Below are positions 18,842-27,080 of a DNA stretch of 64,000 nt, piece after piece. Position numbers and translations under genes: made by a program. The stretch is from DATARH01 sp036489765 (lineage in GTDB: Bacteria > Pseudomonadota > Alphaproteobacteria > ATCC43930 > CGMCC-115725): positions 1 through 64,000 of the forward strand of contig DASXFE010000132.1 in NCBI GenBank assembly GCA_036489765.1, in the 5' to 3' direction. A model generated the notes under the pieces. It did not search any database. It was not told the DNA's origin and was given only the letters and a program-made list of their open reading frames with translations. Each line of letters begins with the position of its first letter. The first letter of the stretch is position 1.

Positions 18842-19972
18842 ATGAAATTTCTCGACCAGTGCAAGATCTACCTGAAGAGCGGCGACGGCGGGCGCGGCGC
18901 GATGAGCTTTCGCCGCGAGAAATTCATCGAGTTCGGCGGGCCTGACGGCGGCGACGGCGGCCGCGGCGGCGACATCGTGTTCGAGGCGCAGGACAATCTC
19001 AACACGCTGATCGATTATCGCTACCAGCAGCATTTCCGCGCCCAGAACGGCCGCGGCGGCGCCGGTCGGCAACGCACCGGCGCCGACGGCCACGATCTCG
19101 TGCTGCGCGTGCCGGTCGGCACCGAAATTCTCGACGACGACCGGGAAACCGTCCTCGCCGACATGACCCAGGCCAGCCAGCGCGTCGTGCTCCTCCAGGG
19201 CGGCGACGTCGGGTTCGGCAACCTCCACTACAAGACCTCGACCAACCAGGCCCCGCGCCGCTTCGGCCCCGGCTGGCCCGGCCGCGAAACCTGGGTGTGG
19301 CTGCGCCTCAAGCTGATCGCCGACGCCGGTCTGGTCGGCCTCCCCAACGCCGGCAAATCGACCCGTCTCTCCCGCGTCTCGGCCGCGCGTCCGAAAATCG
19401 CCGACTACCCGTTCACGACCCTCCACCCGCAACTCGGCGTCGTGCCGGTCCACGACACCGAATTCGTCCTCGCCGACCTCCCCGGCCTGATCGAAGGCGC
19501 CAGCGACGGCGCCGGCCTCGGCCACCGCTTCCTGGGGCACGTCGAGCGCTGCGCGGTGGTCCTCCACCTGATCGACGGCACCGAAGACGACGTCGTCGCC
19601 AGCTACCGCGCGATCCGCACCGAACTCAAAGCCTATGGCGCCGGGCTGGCTGAGAAGCCGGAAATTGTCGGGTTGAACAAGGTCGACGCGATCGGCCCCG
19701 CCGAGGTGACGAAAAAGCTGAAGGCGCTGAAACGGGCCGCGAAGGGCTCGACGGTGCTGCCTTTGTCGGGCGTCTCCGGTCACGGCCTGACGGAGCTGCT
19801 GGGCGCGGTTTACGCGCAGATCGAAGCCGCAAGAGAAAGCCCCTCTCCGCCCGTCGGGGGAAGAGGGAGGGGCCCGGCGCAGAGCGACGGGAGGGTGAGG
19901 TGGGCATCCGCCGACGGAGCATCCCCACCTCACCCCGTCCCTCTCCCCCCAATGGGCGGAGAGGGGGAATGA
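18842..19972 (+). CDS. obgE: GTPase Obg with a repeat-derived C-terminal tail
   Basis: A 376-residue Obg GTPase involved in large-subunit assembly and stress responses. It has the glycine-rich Obg fold (residues 1-155, DGGDGGRGGDIVFEA) followed by the G domain: G1 GLPNAGKST, G2 in DYPFTT, G3 DLPGLIEG, G4 NKVDA and G5 SGVSG. The residue after GKST is Arg, where Phe or Leu is usual. The recognisable protein ends at about residue 333; the last ~43 residues (ESPSPPVGG to PPMGGEGE) are translated from a palindromic repeat. The start at 18842 matches the family; an ATG nine codons upstream is also open. Its stop overlaps the proB start. Confidence 0.92.
   Translation: MKFLDQCKIYLKSGDGGRGAMSFRREKFIEFGGPDGGDGGRGGDIVFEAQDNLNTLIDYRYQQHFRAQNGRGGAGRQRTGADGHDLVLRVPVGTEILDDDRETVLADMTQASQRVVLLQGGDVGFGNLHYKTSTNQAPRRFGPGWPGRETWVWLRLKLIADAGLVGLPNAGKSTRLSRVSAARPKIADYPFTTLHPQLGVVPVHDTEFVLADLPGLIEGASDGAGLGHRFLGHVERCAVVLHLIDGTEDDVVASYRAIRTELKAYGAGLAEKPEIVGLNKVDAIGPAEVTKKLKALKRAAKGSTVLPLSGVSGHGLTELLGAVYAQIEAARESPSPPVGGRGRGPAQSDGRVRWASADGASPPHPVPLPPMGGEGE
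19840..19967. repeat. Palindromic repeat spanning the obgE end and proB start
   Basis: A 128-bp element with near-perfect 29-bp inverted ends (CCCCTCTCCGCCC at the left, its complement at the right) around a GC-rich centre. Related sequence occurs at 28897-28919 and 60528-60558. It supplies the last ~43 codons of obgE and the purine-rich stretch just before the proB ATG. Confidence 0.8.
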
Positions 19973-21114
19973 TAGGGAATCCTGCCGCCGCACTCGCCGC
20001 CGCCAAGCGCCTCGTCGTCAAAATCGGTTCGGCCCTCCTCGTCGGCGCCGACGGCGAGATTCGCCGGGCGTGGCTCGACGGCGTCGTCGAGGATCTGGTG
20101 CGGTGCCGGACGCGGGGGCAGGAGATCATCCTCGTCTCGTCGGGCGCGATCGCGGTCGGGCGCAACCACCTCGGGCTCGCGCGGCGCGCCCTCCGCCTGG
20201 AAGAAAAGCAGGCGGCGGCGGCGACCGGACAGATCCGGCTCGCCCACGCCTATCAAGAGGCGCTCGCCCGCCACGGCGTCACGGTCGCGCAGATCCTCCT
20301 GACCGTCGGCGACACCGAGGAGCGCCGCCGCCACCTCAACGCCCGCGCGACGTTCGAACAGCTTCTGGCCTTGGGTGCCATCCCGGTCGTCAACGAGAAC
20401 GACACTGTCGCGACCGCCGAGATCCGCTACGGCGACAATGACCGCCTCGCCGCCCGCGTGGCCCAGATGATCAGCGCCGACATGCTGGTGCTGCTCTCCG
20501 ACATCGACGGCCTCTACACCGCCGACCCCCGCAAGGATCCCGCCGCCGCGCACATCCCGCTCGTCGATGAGATCGGTCCCACGATCGAGGCGATGGCCGG
20601 CGCGGCGCCGGTCGGGTACAGCTCGGGCGGCATGGTGACCAAACTCGCCGCCGCGCGGATCGCGATGAACGCCGGGTGTGCGATGCTGATCGCCAAAGGC
20701 CAACCGCCGGGCCGCACCGGTCCGCTCGCCGCGATCGAGGCCGGCGGCAAGGCGACCCTCTTCGTTCCCCGCGCCGAGCCGCGCTCGGCCCGCAAGACCT
20801 GGATCGCCAGCGCGATCAACCCCGCCGGCGCGATCATCGTCGATGACGGCGCGGCGAGCGCGCTGCGCGAAGGCAAGAGCCTTCTCCCCGCCGGCATCGT
20901 CGGCATCGATGGCGACTTCGATCGCGGCGACTGCGTGGTCGTCAAGACAAAGGCCGGTAGTGAGGCGGGGCGCGGGCTTTCGGCCTATGCGAGCCGCGAC
21001 GTCGCGCGCCTCGCCGGGCACAAGAGCGGTGAAATCGCGGCCATCCTAGGCTATCGTGGCCGCGACGTGATCATCCACCGCGACGACCTCGTCTTGACCG
21101 AGCACCCGCGATGA
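19969..21114 (+). CDS. proB: Glutamate 5-kinase
   Basis: A 381-residue enzyme that phosphorylates glutamate in the first step of proline synthesis. The kinase domain has VVKIGSALLV, VSSGAIAVG, NENDTVAT and the YSSGGMVTKL loop. A C-terminal PUA domain follows (about residues 280-370). The ATG at 19969 overlaps the obgE stop (ATGA) and has a gagggg site that belongs to the repeat. Further upstream in-frame starts lie entirely within the repeat. Confidence 0.94.
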   Translation: MIGNPAAALAAAKRLVVKIGSALLVGADGEIRRAWLDGVVEDLVRCRTRGQEIILVSSGAIAVGRNHLGLARRALRLEEKQAAAATGQIRLAHAYQEALARHGVTVAQILLTVGDTEERRRHLNARATFEQLLALGAIPVVNENDTVATAEIRYGDNDRLAARVAQMISADMLVLLSDIDGLYTADPRKDPAAAHIPLVDEIGPTIEAMAGAAPVGYSSGGMVTKLAAARIAMNAGCAMLIAKGQPPGRTGPLAAIEAGGKATLFVPRAEPRSARKTWIASAINPAGAIIVDDGAASALREGKSLLPAGIVGIDGDFDRGDCVVVKTKAGSEAGRGLSAYASRDVARLAGHKSGEIAAILGYRGRDVIIHRDDLVLTEHPR

Positions 21115-22376
21115 CACTGCCGAACGACCTTAAGAGCACGATGGCAAAGCTCGGCCGCGACGCGCGCGAGGCCGCGGCGGCACTGGCCTTGGCATCGCCC
21201 GAAACCAAGGCTGCGGCGCTGCACGAGGCCGCCAACGCAGTGCGGGCGCGGGCGGCCGAAATTCTCGCGGCGAATGCCCAGGATGTCGACGCGGCCAAGG
21301 GCAACGGCATCGGCGCCGCGCTCGTCGACCGGCTGCTCCTCGACCCGAAACGGCTCGAAGGCATCGCCAAAGGCCTCGAAGACATCGCCGACTTGCCCGA
21401 CCCGATCGGCAAGGTGCTCGACGATCGCACTCGCCCCAACGGGCTCAAGATCTCGCGCGTCGCGGTGCCGCTCGGCGTCGTCGGCATCATCTACGAGAGC
21501 CGCCCCAACGTGACCGCCGACGCCGGCGCGATCGCGGTCAAATCGGGGAACGCGGCGATATTGCGCGGCGGATCGGAGAGCTTTCATTCATCGCGCGCCC
21601 TCGTCGCGGCGCTTGGCGACGGGCTCAAGGCGGCCGGGCTGCCCGAGGCGGCGATCCAGCTCGTGCCGACGACTGACCGCGAGGCGGTGGGCATCATGCT
21701 CGGCATGGTCGGCGCGATCGACATCATCGTCCCGCGCGGCGGCGCCTCGCTGATAGAACGCGTGCAGCGCGAGGCGCGGATGCCGGTGATCGCGCATCTC
21801 GAAGGCCTCTGCCACACCTATGTCGACCGCGCCGCCGACCCGGAAAAGGCGCGCGCGATCGTGCTAAACGCCAAGATGCGGCGCGTCTCGATCTGCGGCG
21901 CCACCGAGACCCTCCTGGTCGACCGTGCCGCGAAGGCGCAGCTCCCGGCGATCCTCGCCGACCTGCACAAGGCCGGGTGCGAAATCCGCGGCGACGCCGA
22001 GACGATCGCGCTCGACCCCGCCGCCGTGCCGGCGAGCGAGGAGGATTGGCGCAAGGAATATCTCGACGCGATCATCTCGGTGCGTCTCGTCGACGGCGTT
22101 GGCGGCGCGATCGAGCATATCGAGCGCTACGGCTCGCACCACACCGACGCGATCGTCACCGAAGACGACGCAACGGCCGAACGGTTCCTCCGTGAGGTCG
22201 ACAGCGCCATCGTACTCGTCAATGCCTCGACGCAGTTCGCCGATGGCGGCGAGTTCGGGATGGGCGCCGAGATCGGCATCTCGACCCAGCGCCTGCCGCC
22301 GCGCGGACCGGTGGGGCCGGCCGAGCTGACCACCTACAAATACCTCGTCCGCGGCACCGGTCAGGTGCGGCCCTGA
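21111..22376 (+). CDS. proA: Gamma-glutamyl phosphate reductase
   Basis: A 421-residue NADPH-dependent reductase of the aldehyde dehydrogenase fold, the second step of proline synthesis. The catalytic cysteine lies in the block HLEGLCHTYVD, and the conserved YESRPNVTAD and GRGPVGPAELT-like ending (RGPVGPAELTTYKY) are present. It overlaps proB by four bases (ATGA). Confidence 0.96.
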   Translation: MTLPNDLKSTMAKLGRDAREAAAALALASPETKAAALHEAANAVRARAAEILAANAQDVDAAKGNGIGAALVDRLLLDPKRLEGIAKGLEDIADLPDPIGKVLDDRTRPNGLKISRVAVPLGVVGIIYESRPNVTADAGAIAVKSGNAAILRGGSESFHSSRALVAALGDGLKAAGLPEAAIQLVPTTDREAVGIMLGMVGAIDIIVPRGGASLIERVQREARMPVIAHLEGLCHTYVDRAADPEKARAIVLNAKMRRVSICGATETLLVDRAAKAQLPAILADLHKAGCEIRGDAETIALDPAAVPASEEDWRKEYLDAIISVRLVDGVGGAIEHIERYGSHHTDAIVTEDDATAERFLREVDSAIVLVNASTQFADGGEFGMGAEIGISTQRLPPRGPVGPAELTTYKYLVRGTGQVRP

Positions 22377-22396
22377 GCGCCCATCGCCGCATCGGG

Positions 22397-23338
22397 TTGC
22401 TCGGCGGGTCGTTCAATCCCGCCCATCGCGGGCATGTGCATGTCAGCCGGCTCGCGCTGCGCCACCTCGATCTCGACGAGGTGTGGTGGCTCGTCTCGCC
22501 GCAGAACCCGTTGAAAAAGACCGACGGCATGGCCCCGTTCGCGACCCGCTTCGCCTCGGCCGAGGCGGCGGCGAAGGGCGAGCGCCGGATCGTCGTCAGT
22601 GATGTGGAGCAGCGCCTCGGCACGACCTATACCGCCGACACGCTGGCCCGGCTCCGCCACCGCTATCCCCGCGCCGAGTTCGTCTGGCTGATGGGCGGCG
22701 ACAATCTCGCGCAGATCCCGCGGTGGCGGCGCTGGACCGAGATTTTCGACCATGTGCCGATCGCCGTGTTCGACCGCGGCGGAACCGCCCGCCGCGCCCT
22801 CGCCGGCCCCGCGGCGCAGCGCTATGCACAGGCCCGCATCGCCCCCGACCGCGCCCGCCGGCTCGCGGGCATGGCGGCGCCGGCCTGGGTGTTTTTCCCA
22901 ACCCCGCTCGACCCGCATTCGGCGACCGCGATCCGCGCGGCCCAGGCCGAGCCGCGCCGTCCCCGCCGTGCCAAGCGGGCGGTGAAGACGCAGGACAGCT
23001 CGGCCGAATTGCTGAAGCGCATCCTCGCCAGCCTCGACGACAGCCACGCCGAGGACGTCGTCACGATCAACCTCGCGGGCAAGACGGCGATGGCCGACTA
23101 CATGGTCATCGCCAGCGGCCGCTCGTCGCGGCAGGTCGCCGCGATGACCGACCATCTTGCGGAGGCACTGCGTGGCCACGCCCGCGCGGCGATCGAGGGC
23201 AAGGCGCAGGGCGATTGGGTGCTGATCGATGCCGGCGACATCATCGTCAACCTGTTCCGCCCCGAAATCCGCCTCTTCTACAATCTCGAAAAAATGTGGG
23301 GCGAAGCAGCGCCCGACGCCGAGGCGGCGCGGCGGTAG
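22397..23338 (+). CDS. nadD-rsfS: Fused nicotinate-nucleotide adenylyltransferase and ribosomal silencing factor
   Basis: One open frame encodes two proteins that are normally separate. Residues 1-185 are NadD, with GGSFNPAHRGH (nucleotide-binding HxGH), FVWLMGGDNLAQ and the PHSATAIR end motif; it adenylates nicotinate mononucleotide for NAD synthesis. After an Arg/Pro-rich linker, residues 200-313 are RsfS, with DDSHAEDVVTINLAGKT and the DYMVIASGRSSRQV core, which blocks subunit joining when bound to L14. No ATG or GTG is available upstream. TTG at 22397 cuts into the first NadD strand, so a CTG at 22373, overlapping the proA stop, may be the true start. A GTG at 22982 could give separate RsfS. 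Confidence 0.85.
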   Translation: MLGGSFNPAHRGHVHVSRLALRHLDLDEVWWLVSPQNPLKKTDGMAPFATRFASAEAAAKGERRIVVSDVEQRLGTTYTADTLARLRHRYPRAEFVWLMGGDNLAQIPRWRRWTEIFDHVPIAVFDRGGTARRALAGPAAQRYAQARIAPDRARRLAGMAAPAWVFFPTPLDPHSATAIRAAQAEPRRPRRAKRAVKTQDSSAELLKRILASLDDSHAEDVVTINLAGKTAMADYMVIASGRSSRQVAAMTDHLAEALRGHARAAIEGKAQGDWVLIDAGDIIVNLFRPEIRLFYNLEKMWGEAAPDAEAARR

Positions 23339-23384
23339 GTGCCCCCGCCCACCCTCATCCACCCGCCGCTTTGAGCAGCCAGTC

Positions 23385-23843
23385 ATGCGCCACCACATCC
23401 TGACCATAGGCCGGATGCGGCGCGGGCCGTTTTTCGATCTGCAGGCCGAATATGCCGGGCGGCTGGTGCCGGCGCCCGCTATCACCGAGCTTGAGGAAAA
23501 GCGGCCGCTGCCCGAGGCGGCGTTGAAGGCGCGCGAGGCGGCGCTGATCGTCGCCGCAATCCCCGACGGCGCCCGCGTTGTCGCGCTCGACCCGCGCGGC
23601 CAATCCTGGTCGAGCCGCGACCTCGCCGCGCATCTGCGCGATTGGGCCGATCGAGGCACCGGCACGGTCGCCTTCGCGATAGGCGGCGCCGCCGGCCTCG
23701 CCGAACCGGTTCTGGCCAGGGCCGATACCACGTTGTCGTTAGGATCAATGACTTGGCCGCATTTCCTCGCGCGGATCATGCTGTTGGAGCAGCTTTATCG
23801 CGCCCAGCAGATCCTTGCCGGCCATCCCTATCATCGCGAGTGA
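23385..23843 (+). CDS. rlmH: 23S rRNA pseudouridine-1915 N3-methyltransferase
   Basis: A 152-residue SPOUT methyltransferase of standard length that modifies helix 69 of 23S rRNA. It has the family pattern EYAGRL near residue 22, the SAM-knot block FAIGGAAGL, and the C-terminal LSLGSMTWPHFLARIMLLEQ followed by the terminal HPYHRE. I chose the ATG at 23385 because it gives the universal RlmH beginning (HHILTIGRMR); longer frames reach back over nadD-rsfS. Confidence 0.95.
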   Translation: MRHHILTIGRMRRGPFFDLQAEYAGRLVPAPAITELEEKRPLPEAALKAREAALIVAAIPDGARVVALDPRGQSWSSRDLAAHLRDWADRGTGTVAFAIGGAAGLAEPVLARADTTLSLGSMTWPHFLARIMLLEQLYRAQQILAGHPYHRE

Positions 23844-23862
23844 GCACTCTCTTTAGAAGAAA

Positions 23863-23888
23863 TTAACTATATCCGCTATTTTTATAAT
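23863..23888 (+). promoter_or_regulatory. AT-rich promoter candidate
   Basis: A perfect TATAAT at 23883-23888 inside a short AT-rich stretch that stands out against the GC-rich surroundings. The best upstream partner is a weak TTAACT at 23863-23868 with only 14 bp spacing, so the -35 assignment is uncertain. It would drive the small gene at 23925. Confidence 0.4.
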
Positions 23889-23924
23889 TGCATGGCCATG
23901 GGCGAGAGCGCTCCGGAGGTCGCC

Positions 23925-24164
23925 ATGTCGTACAGCTATTTCTCGATGTGGGGGCTGTTGATCCTGATGGGATTGGGTGCCATCGGCGCGCTGATCCAGC
24001 ACGGCGACATCAGCATCAGTGGGGCCTACCCGTCGGATCCTGGAAAACACGACGCCCTGCGCCGCTGCGGCGATGCCGACCCGTCGTTTTCCAAATTCTC
24101 GGCCGATGACCGCAAGGCCTGCTACCGCGCCGTTCTCGCTCCCGAGACAGCCGCGAACTGGTGA
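23925..24164 (+). CDS. Small membrane-anchored hypothetical protein
   Basis: A 79-residue protein. Residues 8-26 form one membrane helix (MWGLLILMGLGAIGALI), followed by a soluble tail with two cysteines (RRCGDAD and KACYRA) about 20 residues apart that could pair outside the cytoplasm. The ATG at 23925 is preceded at 5 bp by a full GGAGGT ribosome binding site, which argues for this start over the ATG 11 codons earlier. The family is not recognised. Confidence 0.6.
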   Translation: MSYSYFSMWGLLILMGLGAIGALIQHGDISISGAYPSDPGKHDALRRCGDADPSFSKFSADDRKACYRAVLAPETAANW

Positions 24165-24306
24165 ATCGGGCCGGCGAACCGCTTGCGGAACGCCGGCGAG
24201 AGCCAAAATTCAACCTGGGGCGTCACTTGCGCGCGGGAACGCTACCGCGGTCGCGGGAGTTTCGCGTATACATCCGTAAAACCGTCACAATGAGGCTGAT
24301 CCGCCC

Positions 24307-25857
24307 ATGCCCCCGCGCCCGCGCCCCCTGATCCTGTGCATCCTCGACGGCTGGGGCGACCGGACCGACAAGGCGGACAACGCAATCGCGCAGGCAAAGA
24401 CGCCGGTCTGGCACGCGCTGATGAAGCGCTGGCCGCATTCGGAGCTCAATGCGAGCGAGCATTACGTCGGCCTCCCCGACGGACAGATGGGCAATTCCGA
24501 GGTCGGGCACACCAATATCGGGGCCGGCCGCATCGTCATTCAGGATTTGCCGCGGATCGATGCCGCTGTCGATGACGGCTCGCTGGCCGCGATGCCGGGG
24601 CTCAAGGAGTTTATCGTCCGGGTCCGGGAAAAGGGCGGCACGGCGCACGTGCTCGGGCTGATCTCGCCGGGCGGCGTGCACTCGCATCAGCGCCAGATCG
24701 CCGCGCTCGCCCGCATCCTGCACGCGGCGGAGGTGCCGGTCGCGGTCCATGCCGTGCTCGACGGCCGCGACACGCCGCCGAAATCGGCGCTCGGCTACCT
24801 GAAGCAATTCCATGCCGACACCGGCGACATCCCGATCGCCACGGTCAGCGGCCGCTTCTACGCGATGGACCGCGACAAGCGCTGGGACCGGGTCGCCAAG
24901 GCATACCACACGATCACGATGGCAGGCGGCGAGCATGCCGACGACCCGATCACCGCGGTCGAGGCTGCCTATGGCCGCGGCGAGACCGACGAGTTCGTCC
25001 TGCCGACCGCTATCGGCGATTACGCCGGGATGCAGGACGGCGACGGCATCCTCTTCGCCAATTTCCGCGCCGACCGCATCCGCGAGATCGGCGCCGCGCT
25101 GGCCGACCCCGATTTCGCCGGGTTCGAGCGCGAGAAAAAGGTCAAGTTCGCCGCGGCGCTCGGCCTCGTCGAGTATTCGCAGGAGCTGAACCGCTTTCTC
25201 GAAACCCTGTTCCCGCCCTTCGACCTCACCGACACGATTGGCGAAGTCGTCGCCAAGGCCGGGCTGAAGCAGCTCCGCATCGCCGAGACCGAGAAATACG
25301 CGCACGTGACATTTTTCTTCAATGGCGGGCGCGAGACGGTGTTCGACGGCGAGGAGCGCATCCTGGTTCCGTCGCCAAAGGTCGCGACCTACGACCAGCA
25401 GCCGCAGATGTCAGCCAACGAGCTCACCGACAAGGTCGTCGACGCCATCAAATCGGCCAAATTCGACCTGATCGTGCTCAATTATGCGAATACCGACATG
25501 GTCGGGCATACCGGCGACCTTGCCGCGGCGACAGCGGCGGTCGAGACCGTCGACACCTGCCTCGGCCGCATTTCGACGGCACTGCAACAGGCTGGCGGCG
25601 CGCTCGTCATCACCGCCGACCACGGCAATGCCGAGATGATGCGCGATCCGGAGACCGGCGAGCCGCACACCGCGCACACGCTGAACCGGGTACCGTTCCT
25701 CGTCGTCAACGCCTCCGCCGCGATCAAACAGGTCGACCAGGGCCGGCTGTGCGACATCGCCCCGACCCTCCTCGACCTCCTCGGCCTCGCGACACCGCCG
25801 GCGATGACTGGCCGCTCGCTGATCGCCGACGATAGCGGGCGGCGCGCCGCGGATTGA
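24307..25857 (+). CDS. gpmI: 2,3-bisphosphoglycerate-independent phosphoglycerate mutase
   Basis: A 516-residue manganese-dependent mutase of glycolysis and gluconeogenesis that interconverts 3- and 2-phosphoglycerate. It begins with the metal-site ILDGWGDR and carries the phosphoserine nucleophile in GNSEVGHTNIGAGR near residue 65. The second metal site is NYANTDMVGHTG and ITADHGNAEMM. Length fits the family (510-520). It is followed immediately by the envC-like gene. Confidence 0.96.
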   Translation: MPPRPRPLILCILDGWGDRTDKADNAIAQAKTPVWHALMKRWPHSELNASEHYVGLPDGQMGNSEVGHTNIGAGRIVIQDLPRIDAAVDDGSLAAMPGLKEFIVRVREKGGTAHVLGLISPGGVHSHQRQIAALARILHAAEVPVAVHAVLDGRDTPPKSALGYLKQFHADTGDIPIATVSGRFYAMDRDKRWDRVAKAYHTITMAGGEHADDPITAVEAAYGRGETDEFVLPTAIGDYAGMQDGDGILFANFRADRIREIGAALADPDFAGFEREKKVKFAAALGLVEYSQELNRFLETLFPPFDLTDTIGEVVAKAGLKQLRIAETEKYAHVTFFFNGGRETVFDGEERILVPSPKVATYDQQPQMSANELTDKVVDAIKSAKFDLIVLNYANTDMVGHTGDLAAATAAVETVDTCLGRISTALQQAGGALVITADHGNAEMMRDPETGEPHTAHTLNRVPFLVVNASAAIKQVDQGRLCDIAPTLLDLLGLATPPAMTGRSLIADDSGRRAAD

Positions 25858-25859
25858 GC

Positions 25860-27080
25860 GTGGCGACGCGGCTCACCAAGGGCGGTCTTGCCCTCGCCGG
25901 CCTCTGCTTTTCCGCGCTTCCCGCGCTCGCCGCTTCCCATCCCGTCCATCCGGCCGCGGCGGCGGCGCCCGACGCGCTCGTCGCCCAGCTCGACACGGTG
26001 ATCCAGCAAGGCATCGCCGCCGCGCGTGCGGTGCAGGGGCACGAGCTGACGATCGGATCGCAGTTCCGCGCGGTTTCCGACGCCGATGGCCAGCTCGACG
26101 CCAAGCAGCATGCGCTCGACGACGCCCGCCGCCAGGCCGCTTCGCTGCTCGCGGCGCTCGAACGCTATGTCCACACGCCGCGCCTCGCGGCGCTGCTCGC
26201 GGTGCAATCGCCGATCGATCGGCTGCGCAGCGGCATGCTGATGGCGGCGGCCGTTCCGGCGTTGAGCGAGCGGGCGCACATGCTGATCGCCGAATTGCAG
26301 CGTCTGGAAACGCTAAAAGACGCGGCCCTCGCCAGGCAGGACAATTTGACGCGCGATCGCCAGGCGCTGGGGACAATGCGCCAGCGTGTCGACCAGCTCG
26401 ACACAAAGCGCGAAGATCTGCGCCGGCAACTCCTCGGCGACGATGCCGACAGCGACCCGCGCTCGCTGAAGCAGGGAACTGTCGCGGTCGACCTGCCTGA
26501 CCTCATCCAGCGCGGCGACGCCGAGGCCGAAATCCGCGAGCGCGAGCGCCACTCCCGTGCGGCATTGGCCAAGAACCAGTCCGCCACCGACCCGACGCGT
26601 CCCAAATCGCCAAAGACCTTCGACAAGGCCGCAACGCTTACCGTGCCGATCGCCGGGCCGGTCGTGCAGCGCTTTGGCCAGGACAACGAAATCGGGGCGC
26701 CTGCCCAGGGGGTGACGCTGGCGGGGATCGGTGACGCGGCCGTCGTCGCCCCGTTCGACGGCCAGGTCGACTACATCGGCCCCTTCCGCGGCTATGGCAC
26801 GATCTTGATCATCGACCACGGCGGCGGATATCATTCGGTCGTCGCCGGCCTGGGCCGGGTCGATGCGAAAATCGGCGAATGGGTCGTGGCGGGCGAGCCG
26901 ATCGGCACGCTGCCCGACGCCGCAAAGGCTCCCGGGACTGCGAGTGCTGGCAACAGCGTCACGCTTTATTTTGAATTGCGGCAGGACGGCCGCCCGGTGG
27001 ATCCCCAGCTCTCGCTGGCCGATCAGGGCGGCGGCCAGGCAAACGACCAACGGACCAAAGATCACAGGGTGACTGAATGA
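25860..27080 (+). CDS. EnvC-like murein hydrolase activator
   Basis: A 406-residue exported protein: a signal peptide (to about residue 25, ALPALA), a long coiled-coil region (about 40-230) and a C-terminal LytM/M23 domain (about 265-390). The M23 domain has lost its zinc ligands: the expected HxH site reads LYFELR, and the first histidine motif is absent. That is the hallmark of EnvC-type activators of amidases, which do not cut peptidoglycan themselves. GTG at 25860 is the likely start; a TTG at 25854 overlaps the gpmI stop. It overlaps ctpA by four bases, a gene pair seen in many Proteobacteria. Confidence 0.87.
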   Translation: MATRLTKGGLALAGLCFSALPALAASHPVHPAAAAAPDALVAQLDTVIQQGIAAARAVQGHELTIGSQFRAVSDADGQLDAKQHALDDARRQAASLLAALERYVHTPRLAALLAVQSPIDRLRSGMLMAAAVPALSERAHMLIAELQRLETLKDAALARQDNLTRDRQALGTMRQRVDQLDTKREDLRRQLLGDDADSDPRSLKQGTVAVDLPDLIQRGDAEAEIRERERHSRAALAKNQSATDPTRPKSPKTFDKAATLTVPIAGPVVQRFGQDNEIGAPAQGVTLAGIGDAAVVAPFDGQVDYIGPFRGYGTILIIDHGGGYHSVVAGLGRVDAKIGEWVVAGEPIGTLPDAAKAPGTASAGNSVTLYFELRQDGRPVDPQLSLADQGGGQANDQRTKDHRVTE

